Program-made: the position numbers and the translations under genes
Notes under the pieces: model-generated
The model's input: only the letters and a program-made list of their open reading frames with translations
What the model was told of the DNA's origin: nothing
Databases searched by the model: none
Shown: piece after piece, positions 7,013-15,972 of the stretch
How positions within the stretch are numbered: position 1 is the first letter of the stretch
Layout of the letters: every line of letters begins with the position of its first letter
DNA from: Pseudomonadota bacterium
Lineage (GTDB): Bacteria; Pseudomonadota; Gammaproteobacteria; Burkholderiales; Methylophilaceae
Assembly (NCBI GenBank): GCA_029563075.1
Contig: JAKQTN010000033.1
Location: 62,001-126,000 of the forward strand
DNA: 64,000 nucleotides
Direction: 5' to 3'

Positions 7013-7582
7013 CTAGCTTGCTGGTGCTGCTTCTGTAACGGCCGCTGGAGCGGCTTCAGCAGCCGGTACAGTTTCTGCGGGCTTAGCCGGCGCCGGCGGC
7101 GTAAAACTCGCCCCGGCAGCATTGGCCATATGTGCAACTGCATTGGCAATCTCGCCATCAGTTAACCCGGGGTTGCCACCGCGTGCGGGCATAGAACGGA
7201 TACCGTTAGTAGCGTTCTTAATCAGCGTTTCATAACCTTGTGCAATACGCGGTTCCCACTGGCCTTTATCACCATGCTTGGGCGCGTTCATCAGCCCTGC
7301 TGCATGGCACATAGCGCACACGGCAGTGTAAACCTCCTCCCCGCTTTTATCTGCATGCGGCCCTGCATCAGCCTTAGCAACTTCAACCGTTGCCAAAGGT
7401 TTAATATTTTCGTCTGATTTTGCTGCGACAGGCTTTGCTGCATCGGCTGGCGCGGTTTCTTTAGTGTTTGAAAAATACGCAAACAATGAAATTAATATTG
7501 TAAACGCTAAAATAGTGCCAGGAATCGCAATGATTAACTGCCAAAAACTAGAACCTGAATACCCTTCACCTTTATCACTCAT
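7013..7582 (-). CDS. Membrane-anchored cytochrome c5-family protein
   Basis: This 189-residue protein has one uncleaved hydrophobic helix (about residues 14-37), a flexible Ala/Pro/Lys-rich linker, then a class I cytochrome c domain with the haem site CAMCH (C89, C92, H93) and RSMPARGG holding the probable axial Met. The C-terminus is a low-complexity Ala/Pro/Glu tail. It probably carries electrons between the bc1 complex and terminal oxidase on the periplasmic side; this is inferred from family and from the oxidase genes nearby. The gene ends at a strong terminator (6966-6996), and tRNA-Arg lies divergently upstream. Confidence 0.85.
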   Translation of the reverse strand: MSDKGEGYSGSSFWQLIIAIPGTILAFTILISLFAYFSNTKETAPADAAKPVAAKSDENIKPLATVEVAKADAGPHADKSGEEVYTAVCAMCHAAGLMNAPKHGDKGQWEPRIAQGYETLIKNATNGIRSMPARGGNPGLTDGEIANAVAHMANAAGASFTPPAPAKPAETVPAAEAAPAAVTEAAPAS

Positions 7583-7707
7583 CGCTATTAGTTCCCTAAC
7601 AAATAAAAACTGAATTATACCTGCTAATTAATTAGCTCTACTAGTACGCGGGAGTCAAAACTGCCCAATAATCAAAAACAAATACTATTAAAACAATACC
7701 GCTTTGT

Positions 7708-7713
7708 TATAAT
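7708..7713 (+). promoter_or_regulatory. -10 box for tRNA-Arg
   Basis: A perfect TATAAT lies 13 bp before the first base of the tRNA. The -35 region is poorly conserved, so only the -10 is called. Confidence 0.55.
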
Positions 7714-7725
7714 GCGCCATCAATT

Positions 7726-7802
7726 GCGCCCGTAGCTCAGCTGGATAGAGTGTTGGTTTCCGAAGCCAAAGGTCGTGGGTTCGACTCCCGCCGGGCGCGC
7801 CA
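7726..7802 (+). tRNA. tRNA-Arg (anticodon CCG)
   Basis: The 77-base sequence folds as a cloverleaf: acceptor arms GCGCCCG (7726-7732) and CGGGCGC (7792-7798), D-arm GCTCAGCTGGATAGAGT, anticodon stem TTGGT/GCCAA around loop TTCCGAA giving anticodon CCG, T-arm with GGTTCGACTCC, discriminator G and encoded CCA. It reads CGG arginine codons. ctaB ends five bases beyond on the opposite strand. Confidence 0.96.
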
Positions 7803-7807
7803 GAAAA

Positions 7808-8707
7808 TTATAGCTTCCAGTAATGGTCTACCAGTAATGCTGCAAATAGCAACGTCAGGTAAATAATGGAATACCTGAATGTGCGCTTGGCTAAATCATC
7901 AGAATATTTTCTATATAAACCAATCACATATGCCAGAAAAATAGCATCCAGCAACAATACAGATATTAAGTAAATCAAACCGCTCATGCCCAATCCGTAA
8001 GGCATAAGCGAAACAGCGACTAAAATCACAGTGTAGAGCAGGATATGTAACAGTGTAAATGCCTCGCCGTGCGTTACCGGCAACATCGGCATGCCTACTT
8101 TGGCATATTCTTCACGGCGATAAAGCGCCAGAGCCCAGAAGTGTGGTGGCGTCCAGGCAAAAATAATCAGGAACATGATGAGGGATTCCGGTGCTACGGT
8201 ATTGTTCACCGCAGCCCAGCCAAGTATCGGCGGCATTGCACCGGAAGCGCCGCCAATCACAATATTCATCGGCGTAGCAGGTTTTAAGAATACGGTGTAA
8301 ATAACCGCATAACCCACGAAGGTTGCAAATGTAAGCCACATGGTGAGCGGGTTAACGAAGATATAAAGAATGGCCAAACCGACACCTCCGAGAATGGTCG
8401 CGAATATGGTCGTTTCGGCATGGGATACCTGGCCTGTCGGTAGCGGGCGAGCACGTGTGCGTGCCATGACTGCATCAATTTTGTGTTCTATTAAACAGTT
8501 GAAAGCCGCTGCAGCGCCGGAAGAGAAAGCGATGCCAACGGTTGTTGCAACCAATAGCGGCCAAGGCACCATGCCTGGCGTGGCGAGAAACATGCCGATA
8601 ACCGCAGTAAATACGATTAATGCTGTCACACGCGGCTTGCATAATGCATAAAAGCTTTTAAAACTGGCTCTTAACGCCTGCAACTTGTTTGGTAAACTTG
8701 CGCTCAA
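7808..8707 (-). CDS. ctaB: Protoheme IX farnesyltransferase (haem O synthase)
   Basis: This 299-residue polytopic UbiA-superfamily prenyltransferase (about nine hydrophobic segments) has the two Asp-rich motif regions of the family: [20 protein letters not shown] near residues 69-88 and the [19 protein letters not shown] loop. It converts haem B to haem O by adding a farnesyl group at the inner membrane. It is the last gene of the leftward oxidase block and lies 28 bp after ctaA, whose product uses haem O next. Confidence 0.95.
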   Translation of the reverse strand: MSASLPNKLQALRASFKSFYALCKPRVTALIVFTAVIGMFLATPGMVPWPLLVATTVGIAFSSGAAAAFNCLIEHKIDAVMARTRARPLPTGQVSHAETTIFATILGGVGLAILYIFVNPLTMWLTFATFVGYAVIYTVFLKPATPMNIVIGGASGAMPPILGWAAVNNTVAPESLIMFLIIFAWTPPHFWALALYRREEYAKVGMPMLPVTHGEAFTLLHILLYTVILVAVSLMPYGLGMSGLIYLISVLLLDAIFLAYVIGLYRKYSDDLAKRTFRYSIIYLTLLFAALLVDHYWKL

Positions 8708-8735
8708 TTAATACTCACTTTAATTTAAATTAATG

Positions 8736-9731
8736 TTATGTTGCTAAACGACTCGCTGTTATTTTCGAATTCAGTATTACTAAAATAACCACCAGCATTG
8801 CTGCGCCTAAGTTATGCGCCACCGCCAGCACCAATGGTAAATGCAACAACAGATTTGCAATGCCCAAGCTGATTTGTAAGCACAGCACTGCTAACAGGGC
8901 GATACTCAGCATTTTTAATTGTGTCTGCTTTAACCCGATAATGGCTAAAAACCCAAAATAAATTAATGTAATCACTGCGCCGATACGATGTGTCCACTGT
9001 ATCGCGGTAAGAGAGGCCAGGCTTAAATTGCCGCCATCGGCACTTTGCCCTAATTCCCGCATCAAGTGAAAAGCATCTTTAAAATCCATTGCTGGCATCC
9101 ATGCGCCATGACAGGTTGGAAAATCTGTACAGGCTAACGCCGCATAATTGGTGCTGGTCCAGCCGCCCAAAAAAATCTGCATCAGCAATACAACCAAGCC
9201 AAATCGAATTAACCAGCGCGTGTGATTTGGATGTACTAGGCTGGCAGAATAATAGCCCCAATGCCGATGCACTATCCAAACCAGCAAGCCCAATGTTGCC
9301 ATGCCGCCAAGTAAATGTGCACTTACAATTGCCGGTTTAAGCAACATGGTCACGGTCCACATACCGAGCATGGCCTGGAATATGACGATTCCCAGTAAGG
9401 CAGTCGTTAGCCATGGTGAAGTTTTAACCTGTTGTTTATTCTTCCATGCCAATATAAATAATGCCAGCACTACCAGCCCCAGCGTGCCCGCAAGATAACG
9501 ATGTATCATTTCTTTCCAGGCCTTCGCTGTTTCTAGGGTGCTGTCAGGATAATTGGCCTGCGCCTGTGCAATCGCAGCTTGGCTCTCTGGCACGGTGAGC
9601 GTGCCGTAACAGCCCGGCCAATCGGGACAGCCCAACCCTGCATCTGAGAGACGCACATACGCGCCCAACACCACCACGCAAAGTGCCATCGCCGCGCCTA
9701 ATAGCGCCAATCGCTTAAACATCAAGTTCAT
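8736..9731 (-). CDS. ctaA: Haem A synthase (COX15/CtaA)
   Basis: This 331-residue protein has eight hydrophobic segments and the conserved haem-ligand histidines in EMIHRYLAG, VSAHLLGGM, QWTHRIGAV and VAHNLGAAM, typical of COX15/CtaA. The extracytoplasmic GCPDWPGCYG and ACTDFPTCHG loops each contain a cysteine pair, as in type 2 enzymes. It oxidises the methyl group of haem O to a formyl group, yielding haem A. It starts 1 bp after the stop of the SCO-like gene, so translation is probably coupled. Confidence 0.95.
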   Translation of the reverse strand: MNLMFKRLALLGAAMALCVVVLGAYVRLSDAGLGCPDWPGCYGTLTVPESQAAIAQAQANYPDSTLETAKAWKEMIHRYLAGTLGLVVLALFILAWKNKQQVKTSPWLTTALLGIVIFQAMLGMWTVTMLLKPAIVSAHLLGGMATLGLLVWIVHRHWGYYSASLVHPNHTRWLIRFGLVVLLMQIFLGGWTSTNYAALACTDFPTCHGAWMPAMDFKDAFHLMRELGQSADGGNLSLASLTAIQWTHRIGAVITLIYFGFLAIIGLKQTQLKMLSIALLAVLCLQISLGIANLLLHLPLVLAVAHNLGAAMLVVILVILNSKITASRLAT

Positions 9732-9732
9732 A

Positions 9733-10347
9733 TCAGGCAGCCCATGAGTATTTCAGCAAGCGGATCAAGTCCTTGCGAATTTCCGCCGCTGGTGCAGTCG
9801 CCAGGTAACTCATCATGATATGCCCGAGTGGATCAACCAAATACAGCCGGTTTGACTGCGTGGCTGTTTCACCTTCCAGATCAAACTGCTGACCAAGCTT
9901 TGTAATGTTATCGGCTGGCTGGTTGATAATAACCAAATCCGGGTAGTCTGCTTTGATTTTACTGACATCCTGTGTATTGGTGATTAATACGCGCTGGGCC
10001 CGTGGCATATCTTTGTACAATGACACGTGCAGCTGGCGCATGATGTGAAGCTTTTCCCGGCATGCCTGCTCACAAGTGTCAGCCACATAGACCATATTCC
10101 ACTTGTCAACCCAGAATTTCGAAACTTCCTTGCCATCACTGTCCTTTAACGTTTCCACCCGCTCAATTAAGCGCGGCGGCATGACCAGCTCACCATAGCT
10201 CTGGCCGGTCGGCTTCCAGTTTAATTTATACATCATGACAACAACGACAATAGGCACCACAAAAAATATGGCCATTAGCACAAATATAATGCGCCCCTTG
10301 CGTTGCAGGTTATCTGGATTGATCTGGTTGCTTAACTCTGTTTGCAT
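9733..10347 (-). CDS. SCO1/SenC-like membrane protein of the oxidase cluster
   Basis: This 204-residue protein has one N-terminal transmembrane helix (about 19-40) and a periplasmic thioredoxin-like domain. The sequence ADTCEQACREKL gives a CxxxC pair (C92, C96), the copper-ligand arrangement of SCO proteins, and NRLYLVDPLGHIMMSY near the C-terminus resembles the SCO core strand. I do not see the conserved SCO histidine in its usual context, so copper delivery to the CuA site is an inference. Similar proteins sit between SURF1 and ctaA in many betaproteobacterial oxidase clusters. The spacing to both neighbours is tight. Confidence 0.75.
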   Translation of the reverse strand: MQTELSNQINPDNLQRKGRIIFVLMAIFFVVPIVVVVMMYKLNWKPTGQSYGELVMPPRLIERVETLKDSDGKEVSKFWVDKWNMVYVADTCEQACREKLHIMRQLHVSLYKDMPRAQRVLITNTQDVSKIKADYPDLVIINQPADNITKLGQQFDLEGETATQSNRLYLVDPLGHIMMSYLATAPAAEIRKDLIRLLKYSWAA

Positions 10348-10374
10348 AAATCGCTCTTTATGATTAATTTGTGA

Positions 10375-11115
10375 CTATTTAATTCGTTTAAAACTCATAT
10401 ACAGATAGATGGCAATTGCTGCAAAGGCAAAGCCAAACCATTGATAAGCATAGCCCAAATGCGTTGCAATGCGCTCTGCCGGCATCTGCCAGTTCCGCAC
10501 AAAACCGCCTGCATTGCTTTGCGCATCCAGTTTAATAATCACCGGCAGTAGTTTCAGCGGAACAATTTTCTGGTATCGCCCCATATCCAGATGTTGCCAA
10601 ACCAGTTGCCATCCTGGATTTTCCTGATTGGGCGTGGCTGTATCCTCAAGTGTAAATATTTTTTTGCTTGGCAACCATGCCATGCCTTCCACTTGCTGTA
10701 TACCGGCGGGCGTATCAAAGACAGGAACATCCGTATGCGTAGATTTACCTGCAATCCAACCCCGGTTGACCAATACATATTGATCAGCTCCTTCAATGCT
10801 TAGCGGGGTGAGCACATGATACCCGGCGATGCTATTTTCAACCTGGTTATCAACCAGAATCTGATATTTTGTCGCATATTCACCGTTTGTTTTTACTTTT
10901 TGATATTGCAGTTTTTCTGACGAATGAATATGCTGCGACAGCTCCGGCAGCTCATTTTTAACACTCTGCTGATATTCCTTCTGAATCTCCTGCTTAAGCG
11001 CGGCTTTTCCATATTGCCAGAAGCCCAGTTTCACAAACAATGCAACCAGCGCCAGCATCATCAACATTCCTATCAAGCTTGGCTTAAACTCGTAGTGCAT
11101 AAACTTAAATTGCAT
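10375..11115 (-). CDS. SURF1-family cytochrome oxidase assembly protein
   Basis: Taking ATG at 11115 gives 246 residues starting MQFKFMHYEFKPSL. The protein has the SURF1 plan: an N-terminal transmembrane helix ending in LGFWQYGKA, a periplasmic domain with YVLVNRGWIAG, and a second helix near the C-terminus (YAYQWFGFAFAAIAIYLYM). SURF1 proteins help insert haem A into subunit I. An alternative start at 11145 would add ten residues without family resemblance. The gene is divergent from the small twin-helix gene at 11166, which splits it from coxC. Confidence 0.88.
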   Translation of the reverse strand: MQFKFMHYEFKPSLIGMLMMLALVALFVKLGFWQYGKAALKQEIQKEYQQSVKNELPELSQHIHSSEKLQYQKVKTNGEYATKYQILVDNQVENSIAGYHVLTPLSIEGADQYVLVNRGWIAGKSTHTDVPVFDTPAGIQQVEGMAWLPSKKIFTLEDTATPNQENPGWQLVWQHLDMGRYQKIVPLKLLPVIIKLDAQSNAGGFVRNWQMPAERIATHLGYAYQWFGFAFAAIAIYLYMSFKRIK

Positions 11116-11165
11116 TTCGGCTGTTCCAGTCGCATAATAGGCCATCAATTCGATTGGACAGAGCC

Positions 11166-11366
11166 ATGCTAATAAAAATTGCCATTGTGCTAACTTTAAT
11201 TATTATCGTTGCCAGTTTGTTTTCAGCGTTGTTCTTTCTTGCGAAGGATAAAGGTACTAGCGACCGCACTGTGAAAGCACTCACTTTCCGTATTGTTTTA
11301 TCCATCACGTTATTTATTCTTCTCGTCATCGGCGGATATTTTGGACTGATTGGCCATTCATTGTAA
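11166..11366 (+). CDS. DUF2909 twin transmembrane protein
   Basis: This 66-residue protein (start ATG 11166; an in-frame ATG at 11154 also exists) consists of two hydrophobic helices joined by a short polar loop, AKDKGTSDRTVKALTFRI, as in the DUF2909 twin transmembrane proteins found beside cytochrome oxidase genes. Its exact function is unknown. It reads rightward in the middle of an otherwise leftward oxidase block and shares a bidirectional terminator with coxC. Confidence 0.8.
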   Translation: MLIKIAIVLTLIIIVASLFSALFFLAKDKGTSDRTVKALTFRIVLSITLFILLVIGGYFGLIGHSL

Positions 11367-11381
11367 GTGCTGATTGTAAAC

Positions 11382-11415
11382 AAAAAAGGGCGGTGCTATA
11401 GCATCGCCCTTTTTT
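11382..11415. terminator. Bidirectional terminator between DUF2909 gene and coxC
   Basis: AAAAAAGGGCGGTGC (11382-11396) pairs with GCATCGCCCTTTTTT (11401-11415) around TATA, with one G-T pair. A- and T-runs on both sides allow termination on either strand, serving two convergent genes. Confidence 0.9.
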
Positions 11416-11426
11416 GCATCCTTACG

Positions 11427-12335
11427 TTACAGCCAGTATACAAATATAAACAAACCTAACCAAACAACATCAACAAAGTGCCAGTACCATGCCACCCCTT
11501 CAAAACCGAAGTGATGCTCCGGCGTAAAATGACCTTTCATGCAACGTAACAAAATCACGATCAGCATGATGGTACCAAGCGTAACATGAAAGCCATGGAA
11601 ACCTGTCAGCATAAAGAAGGTGGCGCCATAAGCACCTGAGCCCAAAGTCAAGCCCATCTCTGTATAGGCTTCATGGTATTCAAGCGCCTGACAGGCCAGG
11701 AATGCAATACCCAGTGCCACCGTCAATGCCATACCGACAACTAACTGCTTACGGTTATTCTTGATCAAGCCCCAATGTGCCCAAGTGATAGTTGCACCAG
11801 AGGTAAGTAAGATAATAGTATTTACCAAAGGCAAACCCATCCAGTGCATGGGTTTGAAATTCGCAGGAGGCACATATTCAGCACCAAGCACGTTGCCGCC
11901 TGGACCCGTTGATGGCCAAGTTCCAAGAAAATCTTTGTATGGTGTAATATCAGGCGCATAGCTTGCCAACTCAGGAACTGACAGCACGCGCATATAGAAT
12001 AATGCGCCAAAGAAGGCAGCAAAAAACGCCACTTCAGAGCAAATGAATACAATCATGCCGAAACGGAAAGACTTGTCTTCCCAGTTTTTGTATTTGCCGG
12101 ATAGGCTTTCGCTGATAACGGCGCCCATCCACTTAAAAACCATCCATAAAATGACTGCGGTGCCAAAATACATCATCCATTTGCCCGGGGTCTGGAGATA
12201 GGCCAGATCTTTACTTCTATCCATAGCAACTGAAAAAATAAAGCCCGTAGCTAACAACAATATTCCAGCAGACAGCACCGATGGATACAGGCTGCCATGT
12301 GGAACAAAATAGTGATTTTTTGAATGCGTTGCCAT
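11427..12335 (-). CDS. coxC: Cytochrome c oxidase subunit III
   Basis: This 302-residue protein has seven hydrophobic helices and subunit III landmarks: FVPHGSLYP at the start, FRFGMIVFICSEVAFFAAFF, FFMLTGFHGFHVTLG and the C-terminal GVAWYWHFVDVVWLGLFIFVYWL. It forms part of the aa3-type oxidase core and supports proton uptake and stability. It follows ctaG in the leftward operon by 68 bp and ends at a bidirectional terminator. Confidence 0.95.
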   Translation of the reverse strand: MATHSKNHYFVPHGSLYPSVLSAGILLLATGFIFSVAMDRSKDLAYLQTPGKWMMYFGTAVILWMVFKWMGAVISESLSGKYKNWEDKSFRFGMIVFICSEVAFFAAFFGALFYMRVLSVPELASYAPDITPYKDFLGTWPSTGPGGNVLGAEYVPPANFKPMHWMGLPLVNTIILLTSGATITWAHWGLIKNNRKQLVVGMALTVALGIAFLACQALEYHEAYTEMGLTLGSGAYGATFFMLTGFHGFHVTLGTIMLIVILLRCMKGHFTPEHHFGFEGVAWYWHFVDVVWLGLFIFVYWL

Positions 12336-12403
12336 GTATTAACTCCCAAGCTACTGATTATTTAAAAATTATTATCTCAATCTCAACAACATAAAACAAA
12401 CCA

Positions 12404-12997
12404 TTAATTTTTCACTGCTTTAAAGAAAGAGTACGACAATGTCATCTCTTTCACATCCTTCGGCAACGCAGGGTCAATAAAAAACCTGAGCGGCATTTCC
12501 TTAGTTTCTCCAGGCTTCAGCCCCTGGTTCACAAAGCAAAAACATTCAATCTTCTTAAGATATATTGAGGCTTTACCTGGCGTCACGCTAGGTATCGCAT
12601 GGCCAGCCACAATTTCACTTGTGATATTTTTTGCCTCAAATATCACGGTTTCAATTTGTCCAGGATGCAAAGTAATCGCATTTTGCTTGGGATAAAAATT
12701 CCATCCCAAGCCTGGCATGACCGCTGCAACAAACTGCACGGTGACCATTCTGCTAGTATCAACTTTAGCCTTTGCTAAGGTAGCAGCCGAATTTTCTGTT
12801 TTCCCATTTAGGCCTGTGAGGTCACAAAACACATCATACAAAGGCACCAACGCAAAGGCGAACAGCAATGACCCTGCCACCACCCACAACATTTTTAATG
12901 CAAGCCTTGTATTTGCCTTATCATCTTTTTGCCTGCTGATTACAATTGCTTCAGTTGCTTCTTCTACCGAGCCGCCACTTTTATTTATATCTTCCAT
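12404..12997 (-). CDS. ctaG: Cytochrome c oxidase assembly protein CtaG/Cox11
   Basis: The start at 12997 gives 197 residues (MEDINKSGG...), with one transmembrane helix (about residues 36-57, LWVVAGSLLFAFALVPLYDVFC) and a periplasmic beta domain. The copper-binding motif KKIECFCFVNQ contains the paired cysteines of Cox11. It delivers copper to the CuB centre of subunit I. A nine-residue longer frame to 13024 overlaps the small assembly gene more deeply and lacks family resemblance. The chosen start overlaps that gene's end by 13 bp. Confidence 0.93.
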   Translation of the reverse strand: MEDINKSGGSVEEATEAIVISRQKDDKANTRLALKMLWVVAGSLLFAFALVPLYDVFCDLTGLNGKTENSAATLAKAKVDTSRMVTVQFVAAVMPGLGWNFYPKQNAITLHPGQIETVIFEAKNITSEIVAGHAIPSVTPGKASIYLKKIECFCFVNQGLKPGETKEMPLRFFIDPALPKDVKEMTLSYSFFKAVKN

Positions 12998-13098
12998 ATT
13001 GTAAATATCGAAGCGACATACCAAATAACTGCAATTACACCTAAAACGATGGCGATATTCCTGTTTTTCGCTTGCCTGCCTGCTTTTTGATTATCCAT
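12985..13098 (-). CDS. Cytochrome oxidase small assembly protein, 37 aa
   Basis: Reading leftward from ATG at 13098 gives 37 residues: a basic head MDNQKAGRQAKNRN followed by one hydrophobic helix IAIVLGVIAVIWYVASIF and a short tail. Short single-helix proteins of this form lie between coxA and ctaG in many betaproteobacterial oxidase operons, where they are called cytochrome oxidase small assembly proteins. The stop (12985-12987) lies inside ctaG, overlapping it by 13 bp in another frame. Function is by position and resemblance only. Confidence 0.8.
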   Translation of the reverse strand: MDNQKAGRQAKNRNIAIVLGVIAVIWYVASIFTIWKI

Positions 13099-13139
13099 TT
13101 AATTGCGAGGCTTAAGGTAATTCAGCCTCGTCTTCCCTT

Positions 13140-14732
13140 TTACTTAACAACAGGTTGATCAGTAAAGCTATGGTATGGCGGTGGAGATGATAACGTCCAC
13201 TCTAGACCCTCTGCGCCCTCCCACACTTTGTCGGTGGCTTTTTTACCACCTTTGATGCAACTCACAATATTGTAGACAAATAACAGCTGTGACAACCCTA
13301 ACACAAACGCTGCAATCGATGAAATCATGTTGAACTCGGCGAATTGCAAGGCGTAGTCCGGAATGCGGCGTGGCATACCAGCCAACCCTAAGAAGAACTG
13401 AGGGATGAAGGTGAGATTAAAGGAAATGGCTGTTAGCCAGAAATGCAATTTACCGAGTTTCTCGCTATACATGTGCCCGGTCATTTTTGGCAACCAGTAA
13501 TACACGCCCGCCATGATACCCATGATGCCGCCGGCGAACAGTGTGTAGTGGAAATGCGCCACCACGAAATAACTATTGTGATATTGCGCATCAGCCGCAA
13601 CGTCTGCAAGCACTAAGCCGGTCAAACCGCCGATACCGAATAAGATAATCCAGCCCACCGCAAACAGCATAGGAGTTTCAAAGCTCATGGAGCCTCTCCA
13701 CATGGTTTTAATCCAGCAGAAGAACAATACGGCCAGCGGCAGCGAAATTGCCATCGTGCTATACATAAAATAGAGCAACGCTGGCACAGGCATACCCGCT
13801 GTAAAGAAGTGGTGCGCCCATACAACTACTGACAAAGCGCCAATTGCCCATAATGAATAAACCTGCGCTTTGTAGCCATACATTGGCTTACGTGAGAAGG
13901 TTTGCAGAATTTGCGGAATGAAACCCCAAACAGGCAAGAGCAAAATATATACTTCTGGATGTCCAAAGAACCAGAACAAGTGCTGGAACAGAATTGGATC
14001 GCCGCCGCCGGCAGCATCAAAGAAGTGCGTGCCAAAGTGACGGTCAGTTAAAAGCATCGTGACAGCACCAGCCAACACTGGAATCGTTGCAACAAGCAGG
14101 AAAGCTGTAATCAGCCAACCCCATGCAAACATCGGCATTTTCATGAGGGTCATGCCAGGCGCACGCATATTGAACAGCGTAACAATAATATTAATCGACC
14201 CCATAACGGAAGATATACCAAGCAGGTGAACTGAGAAAATCGCAAAATCCACGCCGATACCGCCTTGTAAAGAAAGCGGCGGATAGAATGTCCAGCCGGT
14301 AGCCAGCGCACCATCACCGATACCAAACAGCGCCAAGGTAAAGGGCAGCGTCAGCAGAATCGCAGCCGGAGGCAGCAGCCAGAAGCCCCAGTTATTCAAG
14401 CGCGGCAGCGCCATATCTGGCGCACCGATTTGCAAAGGAATCATCCAGTTTGCAAAACCTGTCGCTGCGGGCATCAGCGCTGCAAAAATCATGATTAACG
14501 CATGAATACCAATAAGTTGATTAAAAAAATCAGGGTTCATCAACTGTAAGCCGGGCTTAAACAGTTCTGCACGAATACCCAGAATCATGGAACCGCCAAC
14601 CAAAAACATGATTAGCGAAAAAGTAAGGTACATCGTACCAATGTCTTTGTGATTGGTGGTGGTTAACCAGCGCATAATTCCCGTAGGGTGGTCATGATGC
14701 TCTTCGTGATGTGCTACCGTTACTGTACTCAT
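13140..14732 (-). CDS. coxA: Cytochrome c oxidase subunit I
   Basis: This 530-residue protein has twelve expected membrane helices and the haem-copper oxidase landmarks: HALIMIFAALMPA carrying a low-spin haem His, WFFGHPEVYILLLP with the cross-linked His-Tyr of CuB, VWAHHFFTAGMP with the two further CuB His, and VVAHFHYTLFAGG with the haem a3 and haem a ligands. Length and motifs fit an A-type aa3 oxidase that reduces oxygen to water. The N-terminus is His-rich (AHHEEHHDHPTG). It follows coxB by 37 bp. Confidence 0.97.
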   Translation of the reverse strand: MSTVTVAHHEEHHDHPTGIMRWLTTTNHKDIGTMYLTFSLIMFLVGGSMILGIRAELFKPGLQLMNPDFFNQLIGIHALIMIFAALMPAATGFANWMIPLQIGAPDMALPRLNNWGFWLLPPAAILLTLPFTLALFGIGDGALATGWTFYPPLSLQGGIGVDFAIFSVHLLGISSVMGSINIIVTLFNMRAPGMTLMKMPMFAWGWLITAFLLVATIPVLAGAVTMLLTDRHFGTHFFDAAGGGDPILFQHLFWFFGHPEVYILLLPVWGFIPQILQTFSRKPMYGYKAQVYSLWAIGALSVVVWAHHFFTAGMPVPALLYFMYSTMAISLPLAVLFFCWIKTMWRGSMSFETPMLFAVGWIILFGIGGLTGLVLADVAADAQYHNSYFVVAHFHYTLFAGGIMGIMAGVYYWLPKMTGHMYSEKLGKLHFWLTAISFNLTFIPQFFLGLAGMPRRIPDYALQFAEFNMISSIAAFVLGLSQLLFVYNIVSCIKGGKKATDKVWEGAEGLEWTLSSPPPYHSFTDQPVVK

Positions 14733-14769
14733 CGTGCTCTCCTGATTGCCAATTTAATACTAAAATAAA

Positions 14770-15945
14770 TTATTGTCGTGCCGCTTTAACTTGTGACGGC
14801 TGCACCACATCACCTACGCTATTACCAAGCGCGTTACGCTCATATGTAATCACTGCAGCAATTTCTGTATCATTCAGCGTCGCTTTCCAAGCCGGCATCA
14901 CATTCTTACCATTCAGCACACGATCCATATGGCTATCTGGAAGATACTTACCATCCTCGCCAAAAATTGGACTTATTGAAATCTTGCTCCCAGTTATTGC
15001 AGGGAACGCTGGAGGCAAGCCAGCACCAGTAACCTGGTGACATACCGCACAGTTTTTCTCATAAACCTTTTTGCCCTCAGCCATCAAGTCTTCCTTGGTC
15101 CATTCTTTATCCGCACCAGCTATGGCTTTAGCCTGCTCTTCTTTCTTCGCAGCCACCCAGGTCTTGTATTCCTCCATTGATACCGCATTTACTACCACTG
15201 GCATGTAGCCATGGCCCTTGCCGCACAATTCTTTACATTGGCCACGATAGGTACCGGGTTTCTCCACCTGTACCCAAGTCTCACGAATGAACCCGGGAAC
15301 AGCAAGCCTGGACGAGCCAAACTGTGGCACCCACCAGTTATGCAGAACATCGCTTGCTGTCATCAAAATCCGAACCTTCTCACCCACAGGCAATACGAGC
15401 GGATTGTCTACTTCGAGCAAGTAATTTTCGCCTTTATCTGCGGCATTATTCATCTGGTCATTGGTCGTCGTTAAATTGCTGACAAATTTAATGCCCTGCG
15501 CATCGCCATCCAGATATTCATACTGCCAGCGCCATTGTGAGCCAGTAATTTTAATGACCATGCTGGCTTTATCGCGCGTGTCTTCCATCATCACCACACT
15601 GTGGTAAGCCGGGATACCCATAATTACAAAATCGATTAACAATAAAATCGCAAATGGAATCAGTGTCCAGAAAATTTCAACCGCGGTGGAAGGTGCTTTA
15701 TCAGCAACGGCCTTATAGCCTTTACTTTTGCGGTGCGCGAAAATTGAATAAATCATGATGGCCAGCACGGACAGGAAAATCGCCATCGAAATAAGCATAA
15801 ACTTATTATGAACATGCAATGTGTCTAAAGCCATTGGCGTGACCGGCTCCGGGAAGTTCCAGCTATAATCAGCATAAGCACCGAGCGAGGCCAGTAATAT
15901 TCCGAGACCAAACCCAACTTTTTTCAACACTTGCATAACGCTCAC
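14770..15945 (-). CDS. coxB: Cytochrome c oxidase subunit II with fused cytochrome c domain
   Basis: The 391 residues comprise a signal-like N-terminus, two membrane helices (about 48-70 and 92-112), the periplasmic CuA domain, and a C-terminal cytochrome c domain. CuA ligands are visible: H202, then CKELCGKGHGYM with C237, C241, H245 and M248. The haem site is CAVCH (C299, C302, H303), with NVMPAWKATL providing the likely axial Met. Such a fusion is the caa3-type arrangement, in which electrons enter through the tethered haem. It is the promoter-proximal gene of the leftward oxidase operon. Confidence 0.95.
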   Translation of the reverse strand: MSVMQVLKKVGFGLGILLASLGAYADYSWNFPEPVTPMALDTLHVHNKFMLISMAIFLSVLAIMIYSIFAHRKSKGYKAVADKAPSTAVEIFWTLIPFAILLLIDFVIMGIPAYHSVVMMEDTRDKASMVIKITGSQWRWQYEYLDGDAQGIKFVSNLTTTNDQMNNAADKGENYLLEVDNPLVLPVGEKVRILMTASDVLHNWWVPQFGSSRLAVPGFIRETWVQVEKPGTYRGQCKELCGKGHGYMPVVVNAVSMEEYKTWVAAKKEEQAKAIAGADKEWTKEDLMAEGKKVYEKNCAVCHQVTGAGLPPAFPAITGSKISISPIFGEDGKYLPDSHMDRVLNGKNVMPAWKATLNDTEIAAVITYERNALGNSVGDVVQPSQVKAARQ

Positions 15946-15972
15946 TCCAAAATCAAATTTAATTAAAATTTT

